A DNA stretch of 33,306 nt, taken from positions 1 through 33,306 of the forward strand of contig JAFGVI010000070.1 in assembly GCA_016938065.1 (NCBI GenBank). The letters are read 5' to 3'. The position numbers and the translations under genes are program-made. The notes beneath the pieces are model-generated. The model was given only the letters and a program-made list of their open reading frames with translations. It was not told where the DNA came from and searched no databases. Each line of letters starts with the position of its first letter. Position 1 is the first letter of the stretch. Origin of the DNA: Deltaproteobacteria bacterium (lineage in GTDB: Bacteria > Desulfobacterota > Anaeroferrophillalia > Anaeroferrophillales > Tharpellaceae). Of the stretch, positions 1 to 9,200 are shown piece by piece.

Positions 1-321
1 CTGGATATCGGCGACATTCTGGCACTATTCGGGGCTTTTATGGCTGTCTTGATCGCTATCGAAATCCTGATCAACATTGTGATTTATTTGCGAGATGATG
101 TAATTCATGTAAAAATTGTCATGGCCACGGCCCTGATGGCGATTGCCCGAAAAGTTATAGTCCTGGATTTCAATAAAATCTCGGCAAATTATGTACTGGC
201 TATTGCAGCGGTGGTCCTGACTATGAGTGTGGGCTACTGGCTGGTGGTAATCAAGGACAGTGAAAATGGAGGAATATACTGTACCGATAATGTTGAAAAA
301 AAACAAGAAAATAACCTGTAA
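1..321 (+). CDS. PsiE-like membrane protein, 5' end outside window
   Basis: The frame is open from the first base, so this is the C-terminal 106 residues of a gene that starts upstream. The visible part has about three hydrophobic segments. It contains a basic, conserved-looking stretch (YLRDDVIHVKIV, then AIARKVIVLDF) and a last helix ending near GYWLVVIKDS. This pattern resembles the phosphate-starvation-inducible PsiE-like family of small inner-membrane proteins, whose biochemical role is not established. The gene ends 26 bases before the polyamine operon, so co-transcription is possible. The family call rests on overall pattern only, and the N-terminus cannot be assessed. Confidence 0.6.
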   Translation: MDIGDILALFGAFMAVLIAIEILINIVIYLRDDVIHVKIVMATALMAIARKVIVLDFNKISANYVLAIAAVVLTMSVGYWLVVIKDSENGGIYCTDNVEKKQENNL

Positions 322-347
322 GGTATCTAAATAAGAGAGGAGTAAAA

Positions 348-1547
348 ATGGCAAAAGTACTAATCATCGGCGCCGGTGGGGTCGGATCCGTCGTCACCCA
401 TAAATGTGCTCAGGTACCTGAGGTTTTCAGCGAGATCTGCCTCGCCAGCCGGACTAAAAGTAAATGTGACGCAATCGCGGCCCAGCTTAAAAGAAAGATC
501 AGCACGGCCCAGGTTGACGCCGACAACGTGCCCGAGATGGTAGCTCTGATCAAGCAGGTAAAACCCGATCTGGTGCTCAATGTGGCCCTGCCTTACCAGG
601 ATCTGCACATCATGGATGCCTGTCTTGCAACCGGGGTTGATTATCTTGATACCGCCAACTATGAGCCGCCGGATGAAGCAAAATTCTGCTATAAATGGCA
701 GTGGGATTATCAGCAGCGTTTTCAGGAAAAAGGGCTGATGGCCCTGCTCGGCAGCGGTTTTGATCCCGGGGTCACCAATGTCTTTACGGCCTGGGCCAAG
801 AAGAAGCATTTCGACGAGATTCATACCCTTGACATCATCGACTGCAACGCCGGCGACCACGGCCAGCCTTTCGCCACCAACTTCAACCCGGAAATCAATA
901 TCCGCGAGGTGACCCAGCGGGGCAAATATTATGAAAACGGGCAATGGCTGGAGACTGAGCCCCTGAGCCGGTTTGAGACCTTTGACTTTCCCGAAGGCAT
1001 CGGCCCTAAAAAGATCTATCTCATGTACCACGAAGAGCTGGAATCGCTGGTTCACCATTTCCCTGAGATCAGACGCGGCCGTTTCTGGATGACCTTTTCC
1101 GATAATTATCTGAACCATCTCAAAGTCCTCGAAGGCATCGGCATGACCAGTATCGAGCCGGTAAACTACCAGGGTCAGGAAATCATCCCCCTGCAGTTTT
1201 TAAAAGCGGTACTCCCTGATCCCGGCTCCCTCGGCCCCCTGACCAAGGGCCGCACCTGTATCGGCTGTCTGATCAGCGGAATTAAAGACGGCAAAAAGAA
1301 GGTCTACTACATCTACAACATCTGCGACCATGAAGCCTGCTATCGTGAGGTTAAGTCGCAGGCGATCTCCTACACCACCGGAGTCCCGGCGATGATCGGA
1401 GCGCTGATGATGCTGACCGGCAAATGGCGCGGAACCGGAGTTTTCAATATGGAACAGTTCGATCCCGAACCCTTCATGGAAAAACTCAACCTGCACGGCC
1501 TGCCCTGGGTCGAATACGCGGGCGACCTTTCCGGGATTAAGCTGTGA
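348..1547 (+). CDS. Carboxynorspermidine (carboxyspermidine) dehydrogenase, saccharopine dehydrogenase family
   Basis: A 399-residue cytosolic enzyme that would reductively condense aspartate semialdehyde with a diamine (diaminopropane or putrescine) using NAD(P)H to make carboxynorspermidine or carboxyspermidine. The N-terminus begins with a Rossmann nucleotide-binding loop, IIGAGGVGSVV (about residues 6-16). The middle has the saccharopine-dehydrogenase-like segment GSGFDPGVTNVF. Length fits the family. A strong ribosome site (GAGAGGAG) lies just before the ATG. Its stop codon overlaps the GTG start of the next gene, a carboxynorspermidine decarboxylase, and this pairing is what separates it from a true lysine-pathway saccharopine dehydrogenase. 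The preferred diamine cannot be told from sequence. Confidence 0.88.
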   Translation: MAKVLIIGAGGVGSVVTHKCAQVPEVFSEICLASRTKSKCDAIAAQLKRKISTAQVDADNVPEMVALIKQVKPDLVLNVALPYQDLHIMDACLATGVDYLDTANYEPPDEAKFCYKWQWDYQQRFQEKGLMALLGSGFDPGVTNVFTAWAKKKHFDEIHTLDIIDCNAGDHGQPFATNFNPEINIREVTQRGKYYENGQWLETEPLSRFETFDFPEGIGPKKIYLMYHEELESLVHHFPEIRRGRFWMTFSDNYLNHLKVLEGIGMTSIEPVNYQGQEIIPLQFLKAVLPDPGSLGPLTKGRTCIGCLISGIKDGKKKVYYIYNICDHEACYREVKSQAISYTTGVPAMIGALMMLTGKWRGTGVFNMEQFDPEPFMEKLNLHGLPWVEYAGDLSGIKL

Positions 1548-2698
1548 TTATCGAAAACGGCGGCGTCACCATTGACTTAAGCCGGCTTCCCTCACCGGCT
1601 TTTGTGGTTGACGAACTCGCCCTTAAAAGAAATCTGGCCCTTCTCGACCGGGTGCAGAAAGAGAGCGGGGCCAAAGTCCTGCTCGCTCTCAAGGGCTTTG
1701 CCATGTTCAGCACTTTTGCCCTGCTCAATAGAACCCTGGCCGGCACCTGCGCCAGCTCCTACAATGAGGCCCGGCTCGGACGTGAAGAGTTCGGCGGAGA
1801 AGTTCACACCTTTGCCCCGGCCTACAGCGAGAAAACGCTTAAAGAGATTCTCCCTTTAAGCAATCATCTCATCTTCAATTCTCCCGGTCAATGGCAGCGT
1901 TTCCGCCCGCTTTGCCGGAAATTTGCCGACCGGGTCAAATTCGGCCTGCGCATCAACCCGGAGCACTCCGAAACCAAAGTCGCCCTCTATGACCCCTGCC
2001 GCCCCGGCTCCCGGCTCGGCACCCGGGTACAGGATCTTAGAGACGCTGATCTAGACGGCATTACGGGATTGCACTTTCATACCCTGTGCGAACAGGACTC
2101 TTTTGCCCTTGAACGGACCCTGCAGGCGGTCGAGGAAAAGTTTTCTGATTATCTCAAAAAAATGGCGTGGGTCAATTTCGGCGGCGGCCACCATATCACC
2201 AGAGAAGATTATGATATCGACCATCTTTGCCGGCTGATCAGCGCCTTCCGAGAAAAGTATCAGGTCAACGTCTACCTGGAACCGGGCGAAGCCGTGGCCT
2301 TGAACGCCGGCATCTTTGTCGCCACGGTTCTTGATCTCATCGACAACCACGGCCCGATCGCCATTCTCGATGCGTCCGCCGCCACCCATCTGCCCGACAT
2401 TCTCGAAATGCCCTACCGGCCCGGGATTATCGGGGCCGGTCAACCCGGAGAAAAAAACCACACCTACAGCCTCGGCGGGGTCAGCTGTCTCGCCGGCGAC
2501 AATTTCGGCAGCTTCTCTTTTGCCCAGCCCTTAAAGATCGGCGACCGCCTTGTCTTTACTGACATGGCCCACTACACCATGGTCAAAACCAATACCTTCA
2601 ACGGGGTGCCCCTGCCGGCCATAGCCCTGCACGACGGTACAGAAAATATAATAATCCGGGAATTCGGCTATCTTGATTTCAAAACCCGTCTCTCCTGA
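1544..2698 (+). CDS. nspC: Carboxynorspermidine decarboxylase
   Basis: A 384-residue PLP-dependent decarboxylase of the alanine racemase fold, which converts carboxy(nor)spermidine to (nor)spermidine. The likely PLP lysine is K50 in LLALKGFA. The phosphate-binding glycine stretch NFGGGHHIT is at about 211-219, EPGEA at 246-250, and the active-site cysteine motif GGVSCLAGD at 311-319 (C315). The start is GTG at 1544, overlapping the previous gene's TGA by four bases (GTGA), so the two enzymes are probably translationally coupled. Together they form the spermidine or norspermidine route used by bacteria without S-adenosylmethionine decarboxylase. Whether the main product is spermidine or norspermidine is not visible. 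Confidence 0.92.
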   Translation: MIIENGGVTIDLSRLPSPAFVVDELALKRNLALLDRVQKESGAKVLLALKGFAMFSTFALLNRTLAGTCASSYNEARLGREEFGGEVHTFAPAYSEKTLKEILPLSNHLIFNSPGQWQRFRPLCRKFADRVKFGLRINPEHSETKVALYDPCRPGSRLGTRVQDLRDADLDGITGLHFHTLCEQDSFALERTLQAVEEKFSDYLKKMAWVNFGGGHHITREDYDIDHLCRLISAFREKYQVNVYLEPGEAVALNAGIFVATVLDLIDNHGPIAILDASAATHLPDILEMPYRPGIIGAGQPGEKNHTYSLGGVSCLAGDNFGSFSFAQPLKIGDRLVFTDMAHYTMVKTNTFNGVPLPAIALHDGTENIIIREFGYLDFKTRLS

Positions 2699-2816
2699 AT
2701 AATAATCGAGCCGAGGTCGCCGGGCCGCACAGACCGCAGTTCCATTCGGATACGGTCTTCTGAGCGGAAATTGCAACCGGAAAAAGAGAAGCACAGGACC
2801 ACAAAGAAAAATATAC

Positions 2817-2844
2817 TTGCCATCCCGGCCGGTAGTGATATACT
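2817..2844 (+). promoter_or_regulatory. Candidate sigma70-type promoter for the cytochrome c7 gene
   Basis: TTGCCA (2817-2822) and TATACT (2839-2844) are separated by 16 bases, about 80 bases before the ATG of the cytochrome gene. This is a good match to the primary-sigma consensus in an otherwise gene-free 227-base gap. The gap also holds a palindrome at 2900-2909. Confidence 0.5.
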
Positions 2845-2899
2845 CTTAAAGACAGAGATGATGATTCCACAATAACGGGGAATTGATCCATATCTGTTC

Positions 2900-2912
2900 T
2901 AAACGTTTAAGC
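2900..2912 (+). promoter_or_regulatory. Palindromic motif TAAACGTTTAAGC, candidate operator (copy 1)
   Basis: TAAACGTTTA (2900-2909) is a perfect palindrome just before the ribosome site (AGGAGG) of the cytochrome gene. The same 13 bases recur at 13341-13353, upstream of the PilZ gene. Both copies lie in intergenic leaders, which suggests a shared transcription-factor site. The factor is unknown. Confidence 0.35.
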
Positions 2913-2925
2913 ACAGGAGGTCGAG

Positions 2926-3258
2926 ATGAAGAAAGCGGGATTGGCACTGTTAACCACAGGGTTGCTGCTGATGGTCGGGTTTGCGGTGCAGGCTAGCGGC
3001 AGCGGAGCCGAGAAGATCGATCTGAAAGCCAAATATCAGATCGAAGGGAAAAAGGATGCGGTAGTATTTCAGCATCACCAACACCAGGAAAAGCTGGCCT
3101 GTACCAAATGTCATCCGACAACGGCAGGCGGCCCCCTTTCCGTAACCATCGTCAATAAAACCGGAATGGGTAACGATTTCCACCAGAAGCTGTGCTGGCC
3201 CTGCCATATCGAGATGAAGGTACCCAAAGGCAAGATGTGCTCGACCTGCCACAAATAA
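2926..3258 (+). CDS. Periplasmic triheme cytochrome c7, PpcA-like
   Basis: A 110-residue secreted cytochrome. An N-terminal signal peptide ends near VQASG (residues 21-25). There are three heme attachment motifs: CTKCH (59-63), CWPCH (90-94) and CSTCH (105-109). The extra histidines H50 and H53 in FQHHQH and H86 in DFH sit where the distal ligands of PpcA-type cytochromes are, so all three hemes can be bis-histidine. The order of motifs and the lysine-rich C-terminus match the Geobacter/Desulfuromonas c7 family of periplasmic electron carriers linking the inner membrane to metal or other terminal reductases. A strong AGGAGG ribosome site precedes the ATG. The electron partner is not encoded here. 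Confidence 0.9.
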   Translation: MKKAGLALLTTGLLLMVGFAVQASGSGAEKIDLKAKYQIEGKKDAVVFQHHQHQEKLACTKCHPTTAGGPLSVTIVNKTGMGNDFHQKLCWPCHIEMKVPKGKMCSTCHK

Positions 3259-3300
3259 GCGGACAGCCGAAAGTTTTATAAAAACAAATTGAAAAAAACT

Positions 3301-3351
3301 GAACGCCCGACCTCGAAGCCGCTGTTGCAAAGCGCCAGAGGCCGGGCGTTC
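3301..3351. repeat. Inverted repeat upstream of the corA-like gene
   Basis: The arms GAACGCCCGACCTC (3301-3314) and GAGGCCGGGCGTTC (3338-3351) are complementary except for one position, with a 23-base loop. No T-run follows on the + strand. A run of seven A (3292-3298) before the left arm would give a U-run for a leftward transcript. It lies between the cytochrome stop and the corA-like start, so it could be a terminator or a leader hairpin. Confidence 0.55.
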
Positions 3352-3421
3352 GAGTTAAGACGATGCACCTTCCGCCCCTGCGAAAAGTTTCCTTCAACGA
3401 TAGATATTAAAGAGAGAAATA

Positions 3422-4486
3422 ATGGCAAGGTTTTTGAAAAACAAGACGGCCGCCCTCGGCCAGGCCCCGGGCGAACTCGTCTTTATCGGCGAGCAGAAAG
3501 TCCACCAGGCAACTATTCGCATCATCGATTATACCAGGGATAACCTGACCGAACTGGAACTGCACGACATCAACGACGGCATTCCCTTCAAGGAGACCGA
3601 AACCGTTACCTGGATCAATATCTACGGACTCCACGACATCGAACTGATCCGCAATATCGGCCAGGGCTTCGGACTCCATGCTTTAGCCCTTGAAGATATT
3701 GTCCATACGGGTCAGCGGCCCAAACTTGAGGAATTTGATGATTATCTCTTTTTTGTCATCAAAATGATGCGCTACGACGAAAATGAGGGAAAAATCAGCA
3801 GCGAACAACTGAGTATGATTCTGGGACGCAGCTTCCTGATCACATTCCAGGAAAGACCCGGTGATGTCTTCGAGCCGGTGCGCGAGCGCATCCGCAAAAG
3901 CAAAGGCCGCATCCGCGGGGTCGGCATCGATTATCTGGCCTATGCCCTGCTCGATACCATTGTCGACAATTACATTCATATTGTGGAACGGATCGGAGAA
4001 CAGATCGAGGCGGTAGAGGATGAAATTCTCGACAACCCGACCCAGAAAATCCTCACTAAAATCAACAACTACAAACGCGAAATGAACTACCTGCGCAAAT
4101 CAATCCGCCCGGCCCGAGAATTCATTCTGCAGTTGAGCCGGCTCGATTCTGACCTTATCCAGACCGAAACCATACCTTTTCTCAAAGATCTGCTCGATCT
4201 CGCCACCCAGACCGTCGAGGTTATCGACACCTACCGGGAGATGCTTTCCGATCATCTCAATATCTATAACACCGGCATCAGCAACCGGCTCAATGAGATA
4301 ATGAAGGTTCTAACCATTTTTTCAGCCATTTTTATTCCGTTGACCTTTATTGCCGGCATCTACGGAACCAACTTCGAACATCTGCCGGAACTCCATTTCC
4401 GTTATGCTTATTTTGTTTTCTGGGGTGTGCTGATAGTGGTGGCCCTGACCATGCTCCATTTTTTCAAACGCCGCAAATGGTTGTAA
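3422..4486 (+). CDS. CorA-family divalent cation transporter with a GTN pore motif
   Basis: A 354-residue inner-membrane transporter of the CorA/Mrs2 superfamily, typically moving Mg2+, Co2+ or Ni2+ as a pentamer. The first ~285 residues form the cytoplasmic alpha/beta funnel and long stalk helix. Two C-terminal membrane helices follow (about 293-313 and 325-345), and the protein ends in a basic tail, FKRRKWL. The signature loop after the first helix reads IYGTNFEHLPEL (from about residue 313). The usual GMN selectivity motif is therefore GTN at 315-317, with the rest of the loop standard. The gene end overlaps the tamA start by ten bases. The change in the filter makes the transported ion uncertain. 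Confidence 0.88.
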   Translation: MARFLKNKTAALGQAPGELVFIGEQKVHQATIRIIDYTRDNLTELELHDINDGIPFKETETVTWINIYGLHDIELIRNIGQGFGLHALALEDIVHTGQRPKLEEFDDYLFFVIKMMRYDENEGKISSEQLSMILGRSFLITFQERPGDVFEPVRERIRKSKGRIRGVGIDYLAYALLDTIVDNYIHIVERIGEQIEAVEDEILDNPTQKILTKINNYKREMNYLRKSIRPAREFILQLSRLDSDLIQTETIPFLKDLLDLATQTVEVIDTYREMLSDHLNIYNTGISNRLNEIMKVLTIFSAIFIPLTFIAGIYGTNFEHLPELHFRYAYFVFWGVLIVVALTMLHFFKRRKWL

Positions 4487-6249
4487 GCTGCTATCATCGG
4501 GCGCGGTTTTTTCTCCGCTTACTGATGCTGTTGGGCTGCTGTCTGCTCCTGCTGCCGCCGAGCGCGGCCCACAGCGCGGCCCTTAACCTGGCCATCAAGG
4601 GGATCACCGGTGATTGCCTCAAGAATGTCGACAAGGCTCTGGCCCTGCCCGGGGTTCTGCAGCGGGATGAAAAGGTCAATCCCCTCTGGCGCCAGCATTT
4701 TATCAGCCAGGCAGCGGAAAAAGTAAAGCGGGCTCTGGAACTTTTCGGTTACTACCATGCGCAAATCAACCTTGAACTTGACGAGAAAGTCCAACCGCCG
4801 CTGTTGACCGTCAAGATTGATCCGGGCGCGCCCATCCTCGTAGCCCGGAAGGAGATCAGAATTGAGGGTGACAGTGTAGTTCTGACCCGCAGACTGAAGC
4901 CTTTTCCCCTGCAGCACGGCGCTGTTTTCCGTCACGATCTCTATGAACAGGGGAAAAGCGACCTTCTCGGCCTCGCGGTTGAACTCGGCTATCTTGACGC
5001 CGCCTTCACCCGCCATCAGGTTACGGTTGATACCGCCAGCAACAGCGCCGTCATCGACCTTGAACTTGACCTCGGCCCGCGCTACCATATCGGCACAATC
5101 CATTTCAGCGGTGCCCCGGACTATCCTGACGCTTTTCTGAAACGCTACCTCAACCTGCCGCCAGGCTCGGTTTTCTCCTACGCCCGGCTCGGTCTGGCCA
5201 AGCAGAATTTTTTAGACAGCGATCGTTTTCGAAGCGTCACCATTCGCCCGCGCAAGGATCAGGCCGTCGACGCCGAGCTTCCTCTGACCATCGACCTGGA
5301 ACCCGCACCCTCAAGGCGACTACGCGCCGGCCTCGGTTACGGCACCGACACCGGCGCCCGCCTCAACTGCCGCGGTCAGGATCTCAATCTGCTGCACCGC
5401 GGCCATACGCTTGCGGCCGATATTCTGCTGGCTGAATTACGCCAGGAGATCGGTTTATCCTACATCATTCCCGACCAGCGCAATTTGACCTCCATGACGA
5501 CGCTGCGCGGCGGCTATCGTAAAGAGAACCTCGACACCTACGAAACCCGATATTTCTTCACGGAAGCGGAGCGGGTTTACGGCCTGGCACCGAAAAAGAC
5601 CGCCTCCATTTTTCTGCGGCTGCTTGCGGAGCGTTCCGATCTCGGCGGTGAGCAGATCAACTCCGAACTGGTCATCCCCGGCGTGCGCTATCAGAGAGCC
5701 AAACTTGACAATGCCCTCCGCCCGACCCGGGGATTCAGGTGGTCACTGGAGGGGCGCTGCCCGCTTGATCTTAACTTTTCCGGACTGCCGGCCCTGCAGT
5801 TTCTCGGCGATCTGCAGTTAATCCGACCTCTGCCCTGGAACAGTCTGCTCCTGCTGCGCGGGGCCGGCGGCACCACCCTGCAGAAGGATACCTTCAACGA
5901 TCTGCCGGCCTCGCTCAGATTTTTTACCGGCGGCGACAATTCGGTACGAGGCTACTCCTACCGGTCTCTAGGGCCGACTGATGCTGAAAATGAAGTGGTC
6001 GGCGGCCGCCATTTTCTCGCCGGCAGCCTTGAACTTGAACACCGCCTGACCCAGGACTGGGCCGTGGCCGGCTTCTTCGACATCGGCAACGCCTTTGACA
6101 GCTTCAGCGCCATCGCGGCCCGTAAAGCGGCCGGCCTCGGCCTGCGTTACTATACCCCGGTTGGCCCGGCCCGGCTTGATCTGGCCAGGACCATCGGTGA
6201 TGAGCGGAACCGTTTCCGCATCCACATCGGCCTGGGAGTCAACTGGTGA
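4477..6249 (+). CDS. tamA: Outer membrane translocation and assembly module protein TamA (Omp85/BamA superfamily)
   Basis: A 590-residue outer-membrane protein. A hydrophobic signal peptide covers about residues 10-34. Periplasmic POTRA repeats follow (about 35-285), with typical strand-ending phrases such as HIGTIHFSG. The C-terminal half is a 16-strand beta-barrel that includes FTGGDNSVRGYSY, the conserved lid/loop region of this superfamily, and ends in a terminal aromatic (GVNW) as expected for BAM-inserted barrels. With TamB it helps assemble outer-membrane proteins and may move phospholipids. The start overlaps corA, and an ATG at 4525 is a shorter alternative. The TGA stop overlaps the GTG of tamB. 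Confidence 0.9.
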   Translation: MVVSCYHRARFFLRLLMLLGCCLLLLPPSAAHSAALNLAIKGITGDCLKNVDKALALPGVLQRDEKVNPLWRQHFISQAAEKVKRALELFGYYHAQINLELDEKVQPPLLTVKIDPGAPILVARKEIRIEGDSVVLTRRLKPFPLQHGAVFRHDLYEQGKSDLLGLAVELGYLDAAFTRHQVTVDTASNSAVIDLELDLGPRYHIGTIHFSGAPDYPDAFLKRYLNLPPGSVFSYARLGLAKQNFLDSDRFRSVTIRPRKDQAVDAELPLTIDLEPAPSRRLRAGLGYGTDTGARLNCRGQDLNLLHRGHTLAADILLAELRQEIGLSYIIPDQRNLTSMTTLRGGYRKENLDTYETRYFFTEAERVYGLAPKKTASIFLRLLAERSDLGGEQINSELVIPGVRYQRAKLDNALRPTRGFRWSLEGRCPLDLNFSGLPALQFLGDLQLIRPLPWNSLLLLRGAGGTTLQKDTFNDLPASLRFFTGGDNSVRGYSYRSLGPTDAENEVVGGRHFLAGSLELEHRLTQDWAVAGFFDIGNAFDSFSAIAARKAAGLGLRYYTPVGPARLDLARTIGDERNRFRIHIGLGVNW

Positions 6250-9200
6250 AAAAGCGGCTCCTGATAATTTCCCTGCTCGGCTTCAGCTCCCTGCTGCTTG
6301 CGGCCCTCAGCCTGCTGGTCTGGCTGAGCTGCAGCCTCAGCGGCAGCCGCTGCCTCTTGACACTTTGCACACAGCTGACCCCGGTGCAGATAAAAGCGAC
6401 CGTTATCCGGCCCCTGATGCAGGGCCTACAGGCCGAAAATGTGCAGCTCAACTGGCCGGAAGGAGGGCTGACCCTGACCCGGCTGGCCCTCGACTGGCAG
6501 CCGCAGGCCCTGTTCGACAGGCGCCTGCACCTTGATCTCGTACACCTTGAGGGGCTCAAGCTTCACCTCAACCCTTCGGTTCAGACCCCGGCAGCCAGGC
6601 CCGCATTGAAAATCGCGCCCTTGACTTTTCCGGCACTGCCGAAACTGCCTGTCGCCATCGAACTGGTCCGGCTCGAACTCGACGGCCTGGGCCTGGAGCA
6701 GGCCCCGGCCGCGACTCAGGCAGAGGCCGTCACCCTGCAGCTCTGCTCCCTGACCGGGGGCTTCACCTGCAGAAATGACCGTCTTGAGCTCCAGATGAAG
6801 TTCGCCGGGGCCAGAACCGCTTCCCTGCCGGAACAGAATCTCAACGGAGAGCTGAACGGCATCTGGCAGGGCCGGCAGCTCGACCTGAGCCGGCTCACGC
6901 TTGACGGCAGAGCCTTTCACCTTGAGGGTCGGGGACGGCCGGAGCAGCGTCTGGAAATAGCACTTGCAGTTGACGATCTCGGCCAGATACTCAGCCACAG
7001 CCGGGGGGCTCTGCACCTCAGCGGCTGGCTCGCCTGTAACAGAGAACTGGGACCATGCTGCGCTCTGGAAGGATCTTTTCAGCATATTATCGTTGCCGAG
7101 AGCAGGGCCGACGAGGGCGATTTCGCCTTCCACTGGCCCGGAGGAGAGCGACCCGGCCGCCTTGAGTTTAAGGCCAAAACCCTTGCTCACAACCAGCTGA
7201 CCCTGAACAACCTGCAGTTTTTGCTGACCGGGCAAACCGAACAGCATGAGCTGACCCTGACCACCGACTGGATGGAGAGCAACCACCTGACCCTGCAAGC
7301 CGCCGGCGGCTGGCGCAACGGAATCTGGAATGGCGAGCTGCAACAGCTCGCCGGCAGCGAAGAGCACCTCGGCAACTGGCACCTGCAAAAGACAACAACC
7401 CTTGCGGCCGGTCCAGAAAAGCTTGAACTCGGTGATTTCCTGCTGACCGGCGAGCAGGGCTGGCAGCTGCAGGGCAGAATCAAGGCTGCCCCCCAAACGG
7501 CCCGCTACCAGAGCGAACTCGCCTGGCAAAATTTTTCCCTGGCCCTGCTCCAGCCGCTGACAGAACCCCTGCAGCTTGACGGACAGCTCGACGGCCGGCT
7601 CAGGCTTGAAAGCCGCGATCTGAACCATCTCTTCTGCGATCTGCAACTTCATGGCAACCCGAGTTTCACGCAGGCCGGACGCACCCTGGCCTTCAGCAGA
7701 ACCAGCCTCAAAGCCATCTGGAACGAAAATGGCCTGCAGGGTGAAGCCGTACTCAACCCCGCCATCGGCGGCGCTATCAATGCCCGGCTGCACTCTCCGG
7801 ATCCGGGTCATCCCGGCTGGCCTGAACCCTGTTCAGTAAATCTCGACTGGAGCGACCTCCCGCTGGCCCGCATTGCCGCCTGGTTCCAGCCGCAAGAAAA
7901 TTTTTCCGGCCGCTGGCAGGGCGCCCTGCAGGGGGTCTGGCCGCACCACAGCGGACCTTTCACCATGAGCGGGCACAGCTGGATTGAGGAGGGGAAACTG
8001 AGCTGGAAGAGTCAGGAAAACAGGCTTTCAGCGACCCTGGAAAAAGCTGAAGTAAACTTTGACTGGCAGGCGGAACAAAGCCATGCCGAAATCGATATTC
8101 TTCTGGCCGATAAGGGCCGCCTCAACGGTCTGCTGACCCTGCCTCTGCCGGCCAGCCTGCCGCTCGCCTGGAAAGATGATCTGCCGCTCACGGGAAAACT
8201 GGCTTTTACCTTCGATGAACTCGGCATGGCGAGTCTGCTTTTCCCGGAGATGGTCGATGAGGTGCGCGGCCGGCTGTCGGGTGAACTCCAGGTTGAGGGC
8301 GAGGTCACAAAACCGAACCTTCGCGGCAGCTTCGCTCTGGAAAAAGCCGGCGGCAGCATTCCGAAAGCCGGACTGCACATCGAAGATCTGAGCCTTCAGG
8401 GCCGCTTCGACCACAACCGTCTAAAGCTGACCCGTCTCCATCTCAACTCCGGCGGCGGAGAGCTGAACGGCGGCGGCGAAGTCGAACTTGAAGGCTGGCT
8501 CCCGGCAAAATGGAATCTCGCACTCAAAGGGGAGAAGGTGCTCCTGATTGACCTGCCGGAGCTGTCCCTGCGTATCAGCCCTGATCTACAGCTTGAAGGC
8601 ACACTCGCCGGCACAGCCGTCAGCGGGACGATTGCCGTTCCGGAGATGCTGCTTACCGGTATTGCCAACCCGCCGCTGACGGCAAGTCCCGATGTTGTTC
8701 TGGTCGAAAAAACACAGAAAAACGCTCCACCCCCGGCAAAAGTGAAGCTGACCGTCAACACCGACATCACCCTGGGCAAAAGTGTTGTCATCAAGGCCCA
8801 GGGGCTCGACGCCCGGCTTGAGGGAAAACTCAAACTCAAAAATGATGCTCAGGAGCACTATCTCGCGGATGGTGAAATCAGGATTGCGCAGGGCAGTTAC
8901 GCAGCTTACGGCCTGCGCCTGCCGATCTCGCGCGGACGCCTCTTTTTCGTCGGCGGCGTCGTCGAGGAGCCGGTACTCGACATTCTGGCCGAGCGGATTA
9001 TCGGTGAAATCAAAGCCGGCATTCTCGTCAGCGGCACCCCCCGCCAGCCCCAGGTTAGACTGGTTTCCACCCCGACCATGACGGATACCGAAATTCTCTC
9101 CTATATTGTTCTCGGCCACCCGTATGACAAAGCCGGCGGTGAATCAAGCGCCCTGATGCTGGCGGCTAACGCCCTGCTCGCCCGCGGTGAATCAGCCGCC

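Noticed and set aside
2731-2758. A short inverted repeat (AGACCG / CGGTCT) after the carboxynorspermidine decarboxylase gene, considered as a terminator.
   Set aside because: It has only six base pairs with a 16-base loop and no T-run follows.
6426-7811. A 461-codon open frame on the - strand opposite tamB.
   Set aside because: It lies wholly inside the well-supported tamB gene, is low in recognisable motifs, and is explained by the GC-rich codon bias of tamB.
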